64,000 nucleotides of DNA from JBNKFV01 sp050289485 (GCA_050289485.1 JBNKFV010000009.1:124001-188000), one strand, 5' to 3'; counted from the stretch's first letter, positions 24,995 to 34,070 are shown. The notes: generated by a model not told the origin, from the letters alone. Numbers and translations: made by a program.

Positions 24995-25375
24995 ATGGCC
25001 AGAGAATTTGGTCGCACAGAGCGTTTACAAGACGAAATTCAGCGTATTCTGGCGCATGCTGTCCAGTTTGAAACCAGAGATCCACGCATTGGTATGGCAA
25101 ATATTAATGATGTGGTGGTTACCCGCGATTTATCGATCGCCAAGGTGTATGTAACGTTTCTGGGTAAGGAATCCGATGAAGAGTGTGAAAAATCGGCCGC
25201 AGCGTTAAACCATGCGGCGGGCTTTTTCCGCTCTATTGTGGCGAAAGAACTGGCTATTCGTATTACCCCGCGCCTGCAGTTTTATTATGACCGTACCGCT
25301 GTGAAAGGGCAGGCGTTGTCTCACTTGATAGACTCGGCTATTGCTGAAGACGAATCGCGCCATCAGGACGATTGA
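24995..25375 (+). CDS. rbfA: Ribosome-binding factor A
   Basis: A 126-residue KH-fold protein needed for 16S rRNA 5' processing and cold growth. MAREFGRTERLQDEIQRIL at the start and DPRIGMANINDVVVTRDLS are family hallmarks. ATG 24995 fits the GCGAGG ribosome site better than the GTG two codons earlier. It lies 24 bases after infB and 17 before truB. Confidence 0.96.
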   Translation: MAREFGRTERLQDEIQRILAHAVQFETRDPRIGMANINDVVVTRDLSIAKVYVTFLGKESDEECEKSAAALNHAAGFFRSIVAKELAIRITPRLQFYYDRTAVKGQALSHLIDSAIAEDESRHQDD

Positions 25376-25392
25376 CGTTACCGAGGTTCTGA

Positions 25393-26343
25393 GTGGCACG
25401 AAAACGAAAAGGTCGGCCGATAAACGGCGTACTACTGCTGGATAAACCCTTAGGCATGAGTTCTAACGGTGCTTTGCAGCGAGTGAAGCGGTTGTTTGAT
25501 GCAGCCAAAGCTGGGCATACCGGCAGTCTCGACCCGTTAGCAACGGGTGTATTGCCGGTTTGTTTGGGCGAGGCGACAAAATTTTCACAGTATTTACTGG
25601 ATGCAGATAAGCGTTATACCAGTACGTTTCGCCTGGGGGTTCAAACGGCATCCGGCGATGCGGATGGTGAGATAATCGCCGAAGTTGATGCAAGCCATTT
25701 GTCTAAAGACGCCGTAAAAAGTGCTTTGGACAGTTTTATCGGTGATATCGAGCAAGTGCCGTCGATGTATTCTGCCTTAAAGCATCAGGGGCAGCCGCTG
25801 TATAAGCTGGCACGTGAAGGCAAGACTATCGAGCGTGAGCCTCGCGCCATTACCATCTATCACATCAATGTGTTGGGATTTCGACCTGGCACCTATGCCG
25901 AAGTGGATGTTGATGTATTGTGCTCCAAAGGCACCTATATACGGTCATTAGCAGAGGATGTGGGTAAGGCGTTAGGCGTGGGCGGCATGGTAACGGCGTT
26001 GCGGCGTACTCAATCCGGCCCATTTGAGATCACTGATGCCGTTGCCCTGGAGGCTCTTGAAGCAGAGCGCGCAGAGGAGGGAGCCAGCGGTGAGAGGGGG
26101 GCGGTGCTTGATCACCATCTTTTGCCTATGGATGTGCCAGTAGCAGATTTTCCACAGCTGACTTTGCCGGAAACCTCTGCCTTTTATTTTATGCAGGGGC
26201 AGGCGGTAATGGATAGCCAGGTCTACCGTATTGCTGAAGAAGGTGATATGGTGCGCGTTGCCGCTGAAAGCGGTGATTTTTTGGGCCTCGGAGAGGTAAC
26301 TGGCGACGGTAAAGTGGCGCCAAAGCGCCTAGTGGTAGCCTGA
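25393..26343 (+). CDS. truB: tRNA pseudouridine(55) synthase
   Basis: A 316-residue enzyme that converts U55 to pseudouridine in tRNAs. The N-terminal LLLDKPLGMSSNGALQRVKR and the catalytic-Asp motif GHTGSLDPLATGVLPVCLGEA are present, with the PUA-like C-terminal domain at about 250-316. The start is GTG (25393), the only one placed before ARKRKGRPINGVLLLDKP. An Ala/Glu-rich insertion (EALEAERAEEGASGERGA) near 220 is slightly unusual but in frame. Confidence 0.96.
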   Translation: MARKRKGRPINGVLLLDKPLGMSSNGALQRVKRLFDAAKAGHTGSLDPLATGVLPVCLGEATKFSQYLLDADKRYTSTFRLGVQTASGDADGEIIAEVDASHLSKDAVKSALDSFIGDIEQVPSMYSALKHQGQPLYKLAREGKTIEREPRAITIYHINVLGFRPGTYAEVDVDVLCSKGTYIRSLAEDVGKALGVGGMVTALRRTQSGPFEITDAVALEALEAERAEEGASGERGAVLDHHLLPMDVPVADFPQLTLPETSAFYFMQGQAVMDSQVYRIAEEGDMVRVAAESGDFLGLGEVTGDGKVAPKRLVVA

Positions 26344-26390
26344 GCCCGAAGACAGAATCTGTGTGAGTCGCTTGCGAGCGGCTGACCGGA

Positions 26391-26437
26391 GGCGGAGTGG
26401 TTCCGCCAAGACCCACCTGTAAATATGCACGGGTGGG
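26391..26437 (+). promoter_or_regulatory. Structured rpsO leader, candidate S15 autoregulatory element
   Basis: Between truB and rpsO the RNA can fold into GGCGGA/TCCGCC (26391-26396, 26402-26407) and CCCACC/GGTGGG (26412-26417, 26432-26437). S15 is known to bind structured leaders of its own mRNA in several bacterial groups. Whether this is an S15 site is inference. Confidence 0.45.
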
Positions 26438-26490
26438 CCGTAAATGAGTACCGGTAACGGACTCTGCATATTAATGAAGAGGAAATGAAA

Positions 26491-26760
26491 ATGGCACTGA
26501 GTGCACAAGAAAAAGCTGAAATTGTTAAAGATTATCAGTTAGCGGAAGGTGATACGGGTTCTCCAGAAGTTCAGGTTGCTCTGTTGACATACAACATCAA
26601 CAAGCTGCAAGGCCACTTCAGTGATCACAAACAAGATCACCATTCTCGTCGCGGTTTGATCCGCATGGTAAACCAGCGTCGTAAGCTGCTGGACTACCTG
26701 AAAGGTAAAGACGCCAGCCGTTACGCATCTCTGATCCAAAAGCTGGGTCTGCGTCGTTAA
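26491..26760 (+). CDS. rpsO: Small ribosomal subunit protein S15
   Basis: An 89-residue primary 16S-binding protein: TGSPEVQVALLTYNINKLQGH and DHHSRRGLIRMVNQRRKLLDY are diagnostic. The ATG at 26491 gives the canonical MALSAQEKAEIV start and the best distance to GAGGAA; the ATG six bases earlier is too close. A strong terminator follows. Confidence 0.98.
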   Translation: MALSAQEKAEIVKDYQLAEGDTGSPEVQVALLTYNINKLQGHFSDHKQDHHSRRGLIRMVNQRRKLLDYLKGKDASRYASLIQKLGLRR

Positions 26761-26771
26761 TCGGTCTTTCC

Positions 26772-26799
26772 AGTGCCCGCTTTTGGCGGGCACTTTTTT
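26772..26799 (+). terminator. Intrinsic terminator after rpsO
   Basis: Nine-bp stem AGTGCCCGC/GCGGGCACT (26772-26780, 26786-26794), loop TTTTG, then a T run. It partly separates rpsO from pnp, which has its own 230-nt leader. Confidence 0.9.
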
Positions 26800-27033
26800 A
26801 TCGGTAATCAGTATTAGGCATATGCATGAGGTACTGATGTCGTCGAGATGACGAATTTGGAAGCTGGCAGTCTTTCGGGATGCTGGCTTACAGGCGTTTC
26901 TGACAATTAAGTTTGAAAGCGCAGGGGTTACGACAAATAACATGCCCCATAACGCCGTTATGATGGTGTTAACTTAAACAGTTTAACGGTAAAGACAGTA
27001 AGAAAAGACAATTGAAAATGAAAGGACATTGTC

Positions 27034-29214
27034 GTGAATTTAGTAACTAAAACATTTCAATACGGCAACCAAACAGTCACTCTGGAAACTGGTCGCATCG
27101 CGCGTCAGGCTAGCGGAGCTGTTATGGTTACCATCGGTGAAACCAGCGTATTGTGTACCGTTGTTGGTGCGAAAGAAGCAAAAGAAGGGCAAGGATTTTT
27201 CCCTTTGTCAGTACACTATCAAGAGAAAGCCTACGCTGCCGGTAAAATTCCAGGTGGTTTCTTCAAACGTGAAGGCCGCCCAAGCGAGAAAGAAACGCTT
27301 ACCTCACGCTTGATTGACCGTCCCATTCGCCCGCTGTTTCCAAACGGTTTCATGAACGAAGTACAAGTTGTTTGTACCGTTATGTCAGCGGAGAAAGATC
27401 AGGATCCAGATATCGCCGCCATGATTGGTACCTCTGCTGCACTGGCTATTTCTGGTATTCCGTTCAGTGGTCCGATTGGCGCTGCGCGTGTTGGTTATAC
27501 CGAAGCTGACGGTTACCTGCTGAACCCAGGTTATGCAGCCGTCGCCGCATCTGACCTCGACATGGTGGTTGCTGGTACTAAAGACGCTGTATTAATGGTG
27601 GAATCAGAAGCCAAAGAACTGCCAGAAGATATTATGTTGGGTGCAGTTCTCTATGCACACCAGGAAATGCAGGTTGTTATTCAGGCGGTTGAGTCACTGG
27701 CAGCTGACGCTGGCAAACCTCGCTGGGAGTGGGCACCGGCGGTGGAAAATACGGCATTAAAAACTGCTGTTGAGCAGGGCTTTGCGGCAGCAATTGGTGA
27801 TGCCTACCGCATTACTGATAAGGCTGAGCGTTATGCCAAGCTGAGCGAACTGCGTGGTCAGGCAGCTGAGCAACTGGTTAACGAGGAAGCCGGTATTGCT
27901 GCTGACGACGTAAAGGGTGTTTTCGGTAAAATTGAAAAGAACATTGTGCGTTCACGCGTTGTAGCCGGTGAGGCACGCATCGATGGTCGTGATAACAAAA
28001 CAGTTCGCCCAATTGCGGTAGAAGTGGGTGTATTGCCTAAAGTACATGGTTCTGCATTATTTACTCGTGGTGAAACGCAGGCATTGGTTGTCGCCACGTT
28101 GGGTTCTGCCCGCGATGCGCAGATTATCGATGCGCTGGAAGGTGAGCGTCGTGACCCTTTCATGCTGCACTATAACTTCCCTCCTTACTCTGTGGGTGAA
28201 GCAGGCCGCATGGGGGCGACTGGTCGTCGAGAAATTGGTCATGGTCGTTTGGCGCGCCGCGGTGTGGCCGCTGCACTGCCTTCTGAGCAAGACTTCCCTT
28301 ACAGTATTCGTGTTGTTAGTGAAATTACCGAATCCAATGGCTCAAGCTCTATGGCCTCGGTATGTGGCAGCAGCCTGGCACTGATGGACGCAGGCGTGCC
28401 TATGAAGGCGCCAGTGGCGGGTATCGCGATGGGCCTGGTGAAAGAAGAAAACGGGTTTGCAGTGTTGACCGATATTTTGGGTGACGAAGATCACCTGGGT
28501 GACATGGACTTTAAAGTTGCCGGTACGGCCAATGGTGTTACCGCTTTGCAAATGGATATCAAGATCGAAGGTATTACTGAAGAGATCATGGATATCGCGT
28601 TGCAGCAGGCATTAAATGCGCGTTTGCACATTCTGGCTGAAATGAACAAGGTGATTGATAAGTCGCGTGCACAGGTTAATGCCAATGCGCCACGCTTTGA
28701 AACCATCAAGGTTCACCCAGACAAGATCCGTGACATTATTGGTAAAGGTGGTGCGACTATTCGCTCTATTACCGACGAAACGGGTGCTTCAGTTGATATT
28801 GAAGACGATGGCACGGTTAAGGTTTACGGTAGCGAGGGTGGTTCACTGCAGGCTGCTGTTGATCGCATTTTGGCCATTACTGCTGAGGCCGAAGTAGGTG
28901 AGATTTACGAAGGTAAAGTCGTTCGCATCGTTGACTTTGGTGCCTTTGTTAACTTCCTGCCCGGTAAAGATGGTTTGGTGCATATTTCCCAAATCGCTGA
29001 AGAGCGCGTTAACAACGTGAGCGATTACCTGAAAGAAGGCCAGACGGTTAAAGTGAAGTGTCTGGATGTCGATCAGCGCGGTCGTATCAAGCTGTCTATC
29101 AAAGAGGCCAATGCTGAGCTGGCAGCTGAATCTGGTGAAGCGGCGGCAGAGCCTGCACCAGCGGCAGAAGCAGTACAGTCTGAAGTTGCAGAAGAAAACA
29201 AAGAACAGAACTAA
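27034..29214 (+). CDS. pnp: Polyribonucleotide nucleotidyltransferase (PNPase)
   Basis: A 726-residue 3'-5' phosphorolytic exoribonuclease of the degradosome. Two RNase PH-like halves (about 1-200 and 310-540, with FFKREGRPSEKETLTSRLIDRP and NFPPYSVGEAGRMGATGRRE), then KH (IRDIIGKGGATIRSI) and S1 (GEIYEGKVVRIVDFGAFVNF) domains and an acidic tail. It starts with GTG at 27034 after AAAGGACA. The leader upstream contains a short palindrome at 26948-26962, in the place where PNPase leaders of other bacteria carry RNase III hairpins. Confidence 0.98.
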   Translation: MNLVTKTFQYGNQTVTLETGRIARQASGAVMVTIGETSVLCTVVGAKEAKEGQGFFPLSVHYQEKAYAAGKIPGGFFKREGRPSEKETLTSRLIDRPIRPLFPNGFMNEVQVVCTVMSAEKDQDPDIAAMIGTSAALAISGIPFSGPIGAARVGYTEADGYLLNPGYAAVAASDLDMVVAGTKDAVLMVESEAKELPEDIMLGAVLYAHQEMQVVIQAVESLAADAGKPRWEWAPAVENTALKTAVEQGFAAAIGDAYRITDKAERYAKLSELRGQAAEQLVNEEAGIAADDVKGVFGKIEKNIVRSRVVAGEARIDGRDNKTVRPIAVEVGVLPKVHGSALFTRGETQALVVATLGSARDAQIIDALEGERRDPFMLHYNFPPYSVGEAGRMGATGRREIGHGRLARRGVAAALPSEQDFPYSIRVVSEITESNGSSSMASVCGSSLALMDAGVPMKAPVAGIAMGLVKEENGFAVLTDILGDEDHLGDMDFKVAGTANGVTALQMDIKIEGITEEIMDIALQQALNARLHILAEMNKVIDKSRAQVNANAPRFETIKVHPDKIRDIIGKGGATIRSITDETGASVDIEDDGTVKVYGSEGGSLQAAVDRILAITAEAEVGEIYEGKVVRIVDFGAFVNFLPGKDGLVHISQIAEERVNNVSDYLKEGQTVKVKCLDVDQRGRIKLSIKEANAELAAESGEAAAEPAPAAEAVQSEVAEENKEQN

Positions 29215-29228
29215 GTTTTGTTCGTTTG

Positions 29229-29256
29229 AAAAAAACCCGCTTCGGCGGGTTTTTTT
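29229..29256 (+). terminator. Intrinsic terminator after pnp
   Basis: A-run, stem ACCCGC/GCGGGT with a TTCG tetraloop, T-run. Symmetric, so it can also act leftward. Confidence 0.95.
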
Positions 29257-29306
29257 ATGCTTTGGGTTTCGTCACAATGGGATGAATGTTCCTCTGTAGT
29301 TGTCTT

Positions 29307-30125
29307 ATGAAACGCTGTTTTTCCCTAGTATCCCTGCTTTTATTACTTGTTCTATTACCGCCCAAGGCTCTGGCCTGGGGGAGTGAAGGGCACCGGCTGA
29401 TTTGTGATATTACCTGGCGCAATCTCGATAAGCCCACCAAGGCATGGGTGTTGGCTGCCGTGCATAAAAAACGTTTTAAAACATTTGCCAGTGCCTGTAA
29501 TTGGGCCGATTGGATAAAACGTGACAAGCAATATGACGAATGGAAGCCACGCCATTATGTGAATCAGGCTGTCAATGCCCGTGTGGCGGTGTTAACGCCG
29601 TCGTGTGATAAGAGTAATTGCGTGATTTCTGTAATTGATACGCTGCGTCAATCACTAGCGCGCTCTCATGCAGGCAGGCCAATGAGCAAAACGGAAGCGG
29701 AAGAGATTTTGTTTCTGGCGCACTTTGTCGGCGATATTCACCAGCCACTGCATGTCAGTTTCGCCCATGACCGAGGTGGGAATCATCGCAAGATCACCTT
29801 TTTTGGCAAGGGTAAGGTGAGTTTGCACCGGGTGTGGGACCAATTGCTGCTGACCCACGGTAACAATGACCGCTGGTTCATACGCGGAAAAAAGTTAGCC
29901 GATGATATTTCCACCGGGCAACGCCAACAATGGCAAGCCTCGTTAGCACCGTTGGATTGGGCTACAGAGTCGCTGCATTTAACTCAAGATATCTATGCTC
30001 ACACCGAGAACGAGATAGGTGATGCCTATTATCAGCGCTATAACCCTATTGTGATTATTCAAATACAGCGTGCAGGTGTGCGTTTGGCGGCACTGCTTAA
30101 TCACCTTAATAATCAGAGGCAGTGA
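29307..30125 (+). CDS. Exported S1/P1-type nuclease
   Basis: A 272-residue zinc nuclease that degrades single-stranded DNA/RNA and releases 3' phosphates in related enzymes. A signal peptide (KRCFSLVSLLLLLVLLPPKALA) ends right before Trp-Gly in WGSEGHRL; in this family the mature N-terminal Trp binds zinc. Further ligands appear in ACNWADWIKRD, RHYVN and LAHFVGDIHQPLHVSFAHDRG. The ATG at 29307 is chosen because it gives the signal peptide directly; an in-frame ATG at 29286 would extend it. Likely periplasmic or secreted, for nucleic-acid scavenging. Confidence 0.9.
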   Translation: MKRCFSLVSLLLLLVLLPPKALAWGSEGHRLICDITWRNLDKPTKAWVLAAVHKKRFKTFASACNWADWIKRDKQYDEWKPRHYVNQAVNARVAVLTPSCDKSNCVISVIDTLRQSLARSHAGRPMSKTEAEEILFLAHFVGDIHQPLHVSFAHDRGGNHRKITFFGKGKVSLHRVWDQLLLTHGNNDRWFIRGKKLADDISTGQRQQWQASLAPLDWATESLHLTQDIYAHTENEIGDAYYQRYNPIVIIQIQRAGVRLAALLNHLNNQRQ

Positions 30126-30128
30126 GCT

Positions 30129-30152
30129 GGCTGATCAAATTATTGATCAGCC
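30129..30152. terminator. Perfect hairpin between convergent genes
   Basis: Ten-bp stem GGCTGATCAA/TTGATCAGCC with a 4-nt loop between the S1/P1 nuclease stop and the panB stop. There is no T-run on either side, so termination efficiency is uncertain; it may protect mRNA 3' ends. Confidence 0.5.
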
Positions 30153-30170
30153 AAGGCTAGGCAGGGATGG

Positions 30171-30992
30171 TTAACTAAAGGTGTGTTCGGCAGCCGGAAA
30201 ACTGCCATCGCGAACGCTATTGGCAAATTGTTGTATTGCATCCGGAATGTCTTTGGCGCCCAGCAAAAAGTTTTTCGAAAATTTGGGCGGACGCGGTGTA
30301 AGTCCAAGTAAATCATTAATAACCAGAACCTGGCTGTCAGTATCGCTACCTGCACCAATACCGATGGTTGGTATATTAATTTCCTCGGTAATGGTTTTGG
30401 CAATGGTGCTGGGTACGCATTCGAGCACTAGCAGGTCGGCCCCGGCTTGGTCGAGCAGTTTGGCGTCGTTGATAATTTTAGCTGCCTGGGTAGCCTCACG
30501 ACCCTGTACTTTAAAGCCTCCAAACTTGTTGACCGACTGCGGAGTCAGGCCTAAATGTGCGCACACCGGTATGCCTCGATCACTCAACATGCGCACGGTG
30601 TCGGCAAGCCACTCGCCACCTTCCAGCTTCACCATATGGGCACCTGCCTGCATGATACGAGTGGCGTTGCCTAAGGCTTGTTCAGGTGTGGCGTAGGACA
30701 TAAATGGCAGATCGCCGATGATCAGTGATTTACTGTTGCCACGCCTTACGGCGTCGATATGGTGAATCATCTGCTCCATGGTAACGGGGATGGTGCTGTC
30801 GTATCCAAGCACGGTCATTCCCAAGCTGTCTCCCACGAGCACTGTTTCAACCCCGGCTTTTTCTGCAATTGCCGCCATGGAGGCATCGTATAGGGCAATA
30901 CAGGCAAACTTTTCCCCAGCCTGCTTGATCGCTCGCAGAGAGGTTGTGGTAACGGGTTTGGTCAGCGCGTTAGGCGGATAGGTATCTGTCAT
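30171..30992 (-). CDS. panB: 3-methyl-2-oxobutanoate hydroxymethyltransferase
   Basis: A 273-residue enzyme of pantothenate synthesis that adds a hydroxymethyl group to alpha-ketoisovalerate. FACIALYDASMAAIAEKAGVE, LVGDSLGMTVLGYDSTIPVT, HLGLTPQSVNKFGGFKVQGR and PTIGIGAGSDTDSQVLV are family signatures. ATG 30992 is preferred over the GTG nine bases earlier. The usual partner panC does not follow; the next gene is convergent, so panC must be elsewhere. Confidence 0.96.
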   Translation of the reverse strand: MTDTYPPNALTKPVTTTSLRAIKQAGEKFACIALYDASMAAIAEKAGVETVLVGDSLGMTVLGYDSTIPVTMEQMIHHIDAVRRGNSKSLIIGDLPFMSYATPEQALGNATRIMQAGAHMVKLEGGEWLADTVRMLSDRGIPVCAHLGLTPQSVNKFGGFKVQGREATQAAKIINDAKLLDQAGADLLVLECVPSTIAKTITEEINIPTIGIGAGSDTDSQVLVINDLLGLTPRPPKFSKNFLLGAKDIPDAIQQFANSVRDGSFPAAEHTFS

Positions 30993-31032
30993 AAGGTTCA
31001 CTTTTGGTACTTCAGTGGAGCAGGCTGGTTAT

Positions 31033-31710
31033 CTATAGCATGCTCTGAGGGTTGTAAAAATGGCGTCCACTTTTAACCTGTAGCAGGTAATCAACCAGGT
31101 TTTTGTAGTGTTCCGCGTTGTTTACGAGGTCGATATCGGTGGCATTGATAATTAGTAGCGGTGCTTTGTCGTAGTAGAGAAAAAAGCGGGTGTAGGCCTC
31201 ATTCAAACGATTCAGGTAGTCGGCACTGATATTGCGTTCCGCGTCGATGCCGCGCTGGTTAATTCGCGACAGTAACACATCAACGGGTGCTTGCAGATAG
31301 ATAACCAGGTCGGGGTGTGGTGCGTCAATCGTGAGCTGGTCGTACACCTGACGGTAAATGGCAAGCTCATCGGCATCGAGGGTGACTTCGGCGAACAGCG
31401 GATCTTTTTCAATCAAAAAATCGGCAACCCGAATGGGCTCAAATAGATCGTTTTGACGTAACTCCTGCAGTTGTTGAGTGCGCTGAAACAGAAAAAACAG
31501 TTGGGTTGGCAGAGCCGTTTTCTGTTGATCGCGATAAAAACGTTCGAGAAATGGGTTCTTCTCGGCTTCTTCCAGCAGGGTTTCGTAGCCGAAGGTCGTT
31601 GCCAGATGCTTGGCAAGGGTAGTTTTACCTGCGCCAATAGGCCCTTCTACGGCAATGTAGCGGGGATGATTTTTTTCAACGTTGTAACGAATGCCAAACC
31701 CGTAATCCAC
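31033..31710 (-). CDS. Deoxynucleoside kinase (deoxyadenosine/deoxyguanosine kinase family)
   Basis: A 225-residue P-loop kinase of nucleoside salvage. RYIAVEGPIGAGKTTLAKHL holds the Walker A, followed by EKNPFLERFYRDQQK and, downstream, PDLVIYLQAPVDVLLSRINQRG (the DRS/LID region of this family). Substrate preference (dA, dG or both) cannot be told by eye. It lies between folK and panB in the same direction, a placement seen in other gammaproteobacteria. Confidence 0.9.
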   Translation of the reverse strand: MDYGFGIRYNVEKNHPRYIAVEGPIGAGKTTLAKHLATTFGYETLLEEAEKNPFLERFYRDQQKTALPTQLFFLFQRTQQLQELRQNDLFEPIRVADFLIEKDPLFAEVTLDADELAIYRQVYDQLTIDAPHPDLVIYLQAPVDVLLSRINQRGIDAERNISADYLNRLNEAYTRFFLYYDKAPLLIINATDIDLVNNAEHYKNLVDYLLQVKSGRHFYNPQSML

Positions 31711-31731
31711 AACTACTCCCAGTCGATGTGA

Positions 31732-32241
31732 TTAATCAGCATGAGTCAGCGGACCTGTAATCAAACGCAAGTCGCTGATATCCAATGCGCGCAATAATGA
31801 CTCAATACATGTCCCGTTGGGAAGTACTAGAGATGGTTGTATGTCTGCCAGTGGTTTTACCACGAACCCTCGGCTGGAAAGGTAGGGGTGTGGCACCTGA
31901 AGGCGTGGGACATCAATAATTTTGTCGCCATACAACAGTATATCGAGGTCAAGGGTACGGGGCCCCCAGCGTACCTCTCTAACCCTCTGGTGGTCGGCTT
32001 CAATGGCCTGTAGGGCATCCAGCAGTGGCAGCGGTGCCAGTTGCGTTTCCAGCAGTGCTACGCCATTGACATAATCCGGCTGCCCAGGGGGGCCAACAGG
32101 ATCGCTTTCGTACCACGGCGACAAGCTCAGCAGGCGGGTTTGCGGCAGCGCTGCCAACGCCTTGCTGGCGCGCTGAACTTGCTCGCGTGGATTACCTAAA
32201 TTACTACCGATACCGATGTAGGCATGCACTGCGGCCATCAA
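31732..32241 (-). CDS. folK: 2-amino-4-hydroxy-6-hydroxymethyldihydropteridine pyrophosphokinase
   Basis: A 169-residue folate-pathway kinase (HPPK). AYIGIGSNLGNPREQV at the start, then VREVRWGPRTLDLDILLYGD and VPHPYLSSRGFVVKPL are diagnostic. Two adjacent ATG codons open the frame, three bases after the pcnB stop, so translation is likely coupled. Confidence 0.97.
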   Translation of the reverse strand: MMAAVHAYIGIGSNLGNPREQVQRASKALAALPQTRLLSLSPWYESDPVGPPGQPDYVNGVALLETQLAPLPLLDALQAIEADHQRVREVRWGPRTLDLDILLYGDKIIDVPRLQVPHPYLSSRGFVVKPLADIQPSLVLPNGTCIESLLRALDISDLRLITGPLTHAD

Positions 32242-32244
32242 AGA

Positions 32245-33591
32245 TTATTCTCCGCTGGCTGCTTTGGGTTTACGGCTGCGGCGACGCTTTCTTCTGCTGC
32301 CATCGGGCCGGCCAAGCTTTGCCGTCATAGTCTCTCTTTCGGCTGGGGATGCAGCTTGATAGTCTGTCCACCACTGGCCCAACTGATCCAGGTTTTCTCC
32401 GGCGTCTTCGCGCAGTAACAGAAAATCATAGGCCGCCCTGAATTTGGGGTGTTCAACCAGTCTTTCTGCCCGTTTGCCTTGGCGTTTTGGCAGTCGCAGC
32501 TGCAGTTCCCATATCTCGCGCATGGTAATCTGGAAGCGTTTGGGAATGGCAACCCGCATAACCTGCTGGGTCAATACCTGTGTTGCCGCCTGCTGTTGGG
32601 CTTCTTCCGGGCGCAAGCCGCTACTGAGCAATGCCTGATAACGTTGATCCAGAGGGGGCCATAGCAAGGCGGCAAAGATAAACGCTGGGGTAACACGTTT
32701 GTTACTGCGAATGCGCTTGTCGGTATTTACCATCGCTTGTTGCAGCATGGGCAGGTAATAGAGTTTATCCAGCTCGGTTGCCGTCGCCGGAAACAGGTGC
32801 CTGATAAGGTCGTATTCTCGCAGCAGTTCAAAGGTGGCGGTTGCTGAGCCATTCATTAACAGCTTTAGCATTTCATCCCACAGTCTGGCTGAGGGTACTG
32901 CATCCAGGAGGTTGGCCAGTTGGCGAATGGGCTGTGCTGTGGCTGGGTCTATTTCAAACCCTAATTTGGCCGCAAAGCGTGCTGCCCGCAGCATACGCAC
33001 GGGGTCTTCCTGATAGCGGGTGGCAGGGTCGCCGATCATGCACAATCGGCGGCGTTTAATATCCTGCATACCGCCAGTGTAATCGTGAATAGAAAAGGTT
33101 TTGGCACAGTAGTAAAGCGCGTTAACCGTAAAATCCCTGCGCGCCGCATCTGTCCGTATATCGCCATACACATTGTCGCGCAGCAGCATGCCATTCTCAC
33201 TGCGAGTGGCGTCTTTGTGATTGTCTTGCTGGTCGTGATGGGCGCGAAATGTGGTCACTTCGATGATTTCACGGCCAAAGCGCACGTGCACAATGCGAAA
33301 GCGTCGACCGATAATACGGCTGTTGCGAAATAGCTTTTTGATTTGTTCGGGAGTCGCGTTGGTGGCTACATCGAAATCTTTTGGGTGGCCTCCAAGCAGC
33401 AAGTCGCGCACGCCGCCACCTACCAGGTACGCTTCGTAGCTGGCCTCATTGAGGCGCTGAATCACTTTTAAGGCGCTATGACTGATTTGTTTGCGTGAAA
33501 CGTTGTGTTTGTCGCGGGGGATGATGTGAAGCTCGTGAATCCCTTCTTGCGGTGTTGGGCGGTTTGATAGCCATTTGAACCATTTCAGCAT
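32245..33591 (-). CDS. pcnB: Poly(A) polymerase I
   Basis: A 448-residue nucleotidyltransferase that adds A tails to RNA and promotes decay. The active site YLVGGGVRDLLLGGHPKDFD has the GG and DxD motifs; the tRNA-NTase-like RRDFTVNALYY and the RNA-binding and helical domains follow, ending in a basic tail (RPDGSRRKRRRSRKPKAASG). The frame is open to an ATG at 33678, but the ATG at 33591 (MLKWFKWLS) matches the usual start in Pseudomonas PcnB. It lies downstream of cbrB and the crcZ-like RNA, as in Pseudomonas. Confidence 0.95.
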   Translation of the reverse strand: MLKWFKWLSNRPTPQEGIHELHIIPRDKHNVSRKQISHSALKVIQRLNEASYEAYLVGGGVRDLLLGGHPKDFDVATNATPEQIKKLFRNSRIIGRRFRIVHVRFGREIIEVTTFRAHHDQQDNHKDATRSENGMLLRDNVYGDIRTDAARRDFTVNALYYCAKTFSIHDYTGGMQDIKRRRLCMIGDPATRYQEDPVRMLRAARFAAKLGFEIDPATAQPIRQLANLLDAVPSARLWDEMLKLLMNGSATATFELLREYDLIRHLFPATATELDKLYYLPMLQQAMVNTDKRIRSNKRVTPAFIFAALLWPPLDQRYQALLSSGLRPEEAQQQAATQVLTQQVMRVAIPKRFQITMREIWELQLRLPKRQGKRAERLVEHPKFRAAYDFLLLREDAGENLDQLGQWWTDYQAASPAERETMTAKLGRPDGSRRKRRRSRKPKAASGE

Positions 33592-33756
33592 GCGTTTTAA
33601 AAGCCGGTGTCTGTTAACGGGGTTAAGGTTCGCATGTAGGTGATGCGTTCCAGAGTTTGCAGGCGCGCAGTTTAGCATGCAATTGGTGAGGCGTGTGCGG
33701 AATCAAGAAATATGCGGCACTTATGGGAACTAAAAAGTTTGTTCGACGCTCAGAAA

Positions 33757-33786
33757 GCAAAACGGGAAGGCAATATGCCTTCCCGT
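33757..33786 (-). terminator. Terminator of the crcZ-like RNA
   Basis: Eleven-bp perfect stem ACGGGAAGGCA/TGCCTTCCCGT (33762-33772, 33776-33786) with a 3-nt loop; on the minus strand it ends in TTTTG and then CTTT. Confidence 0.8.
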
Positions 33787-33940
33787 GAATTGATCAGGTT
33801 ACGACTTTGGCTTTAGTGCTGTTCCCGCAACACAAAAGCGCCGTACCTTTTTCCAATTATAGTCAGTTTGCAGCGTAATTATTGTTATCCACTCAACTCG
33901 TCAAAGCAATAGCTTATGCTATACAAATAATATTTTCTTT

Positions 33941-34039
33941 GTTGTTATTATTTGTTGTTTTTATTGGTCAGTTTGTCTGTTGTTATTATTTGTTGTTCTT
34001 ATTAGTCAGTTTGCTTCTTGTTATTGTTTGTTGTTGTTA
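33941..34039 (-). repeat. Tandem repeat, 38-bp period, about 2.6 copies, inside the crcZ-like RNA
   Basis: On the plus strand TTGTTATTATTTGTTGTT starts at 33942, recurs at 33980 and again with one change at 34018. Spacing is exactly 38 bp. The transcript carries the A-rich complement, so the repeat multiplies Hfq-type binding sites. Confidence 0.9.
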
Positions 34040-34053
34040 TGTGCCCGTACAAA

Positions 34054-34070
34054 AGCAGTAGTCGTGCCAG
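34054..34070 (-). promoter_or_regulatory. Sigma54 (-24/-12) promoter of the crcZ-like RNA
   Basis: Minus-strand CTGGCACGACTACTGCT matches the sigma54 consensus, with GG (34068-34067) and GC (34056-34055) separated by the required 10 bases. A start near 34043 is predicted. Confidence 0.85.

Larger units (their letters stand above)
33757..34043 (-). ncRNA. crcZ: CrcZ-like Hfq/Crc-titrating small RNA
   Basis: No protein gene lies between cbrB (stop 34306) and pcnB. The predicted minus-strand transcript of about 285 nt starts just downstream of a -24/-12 promoter and ends at a hairpin terminator. Its 5' third is three A-rich (ARN)n stretches such as AACAACAAATAATAACAAC, exactly the kind of sequence bound by Hfq with Crc, separated by CAAACTGAC boxes (on the plus strand at 34005-34013, 33967-33975 and, further on, 33862-33870). 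In Pseudomonas the CrcZ RNA sits at this same place, is activated by CbrB with sigma54 and relieves catabolite repression. The annotation rests on position, promoter and motifs; sequence similarity beyond that was not tested. Confidence 0.8.
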
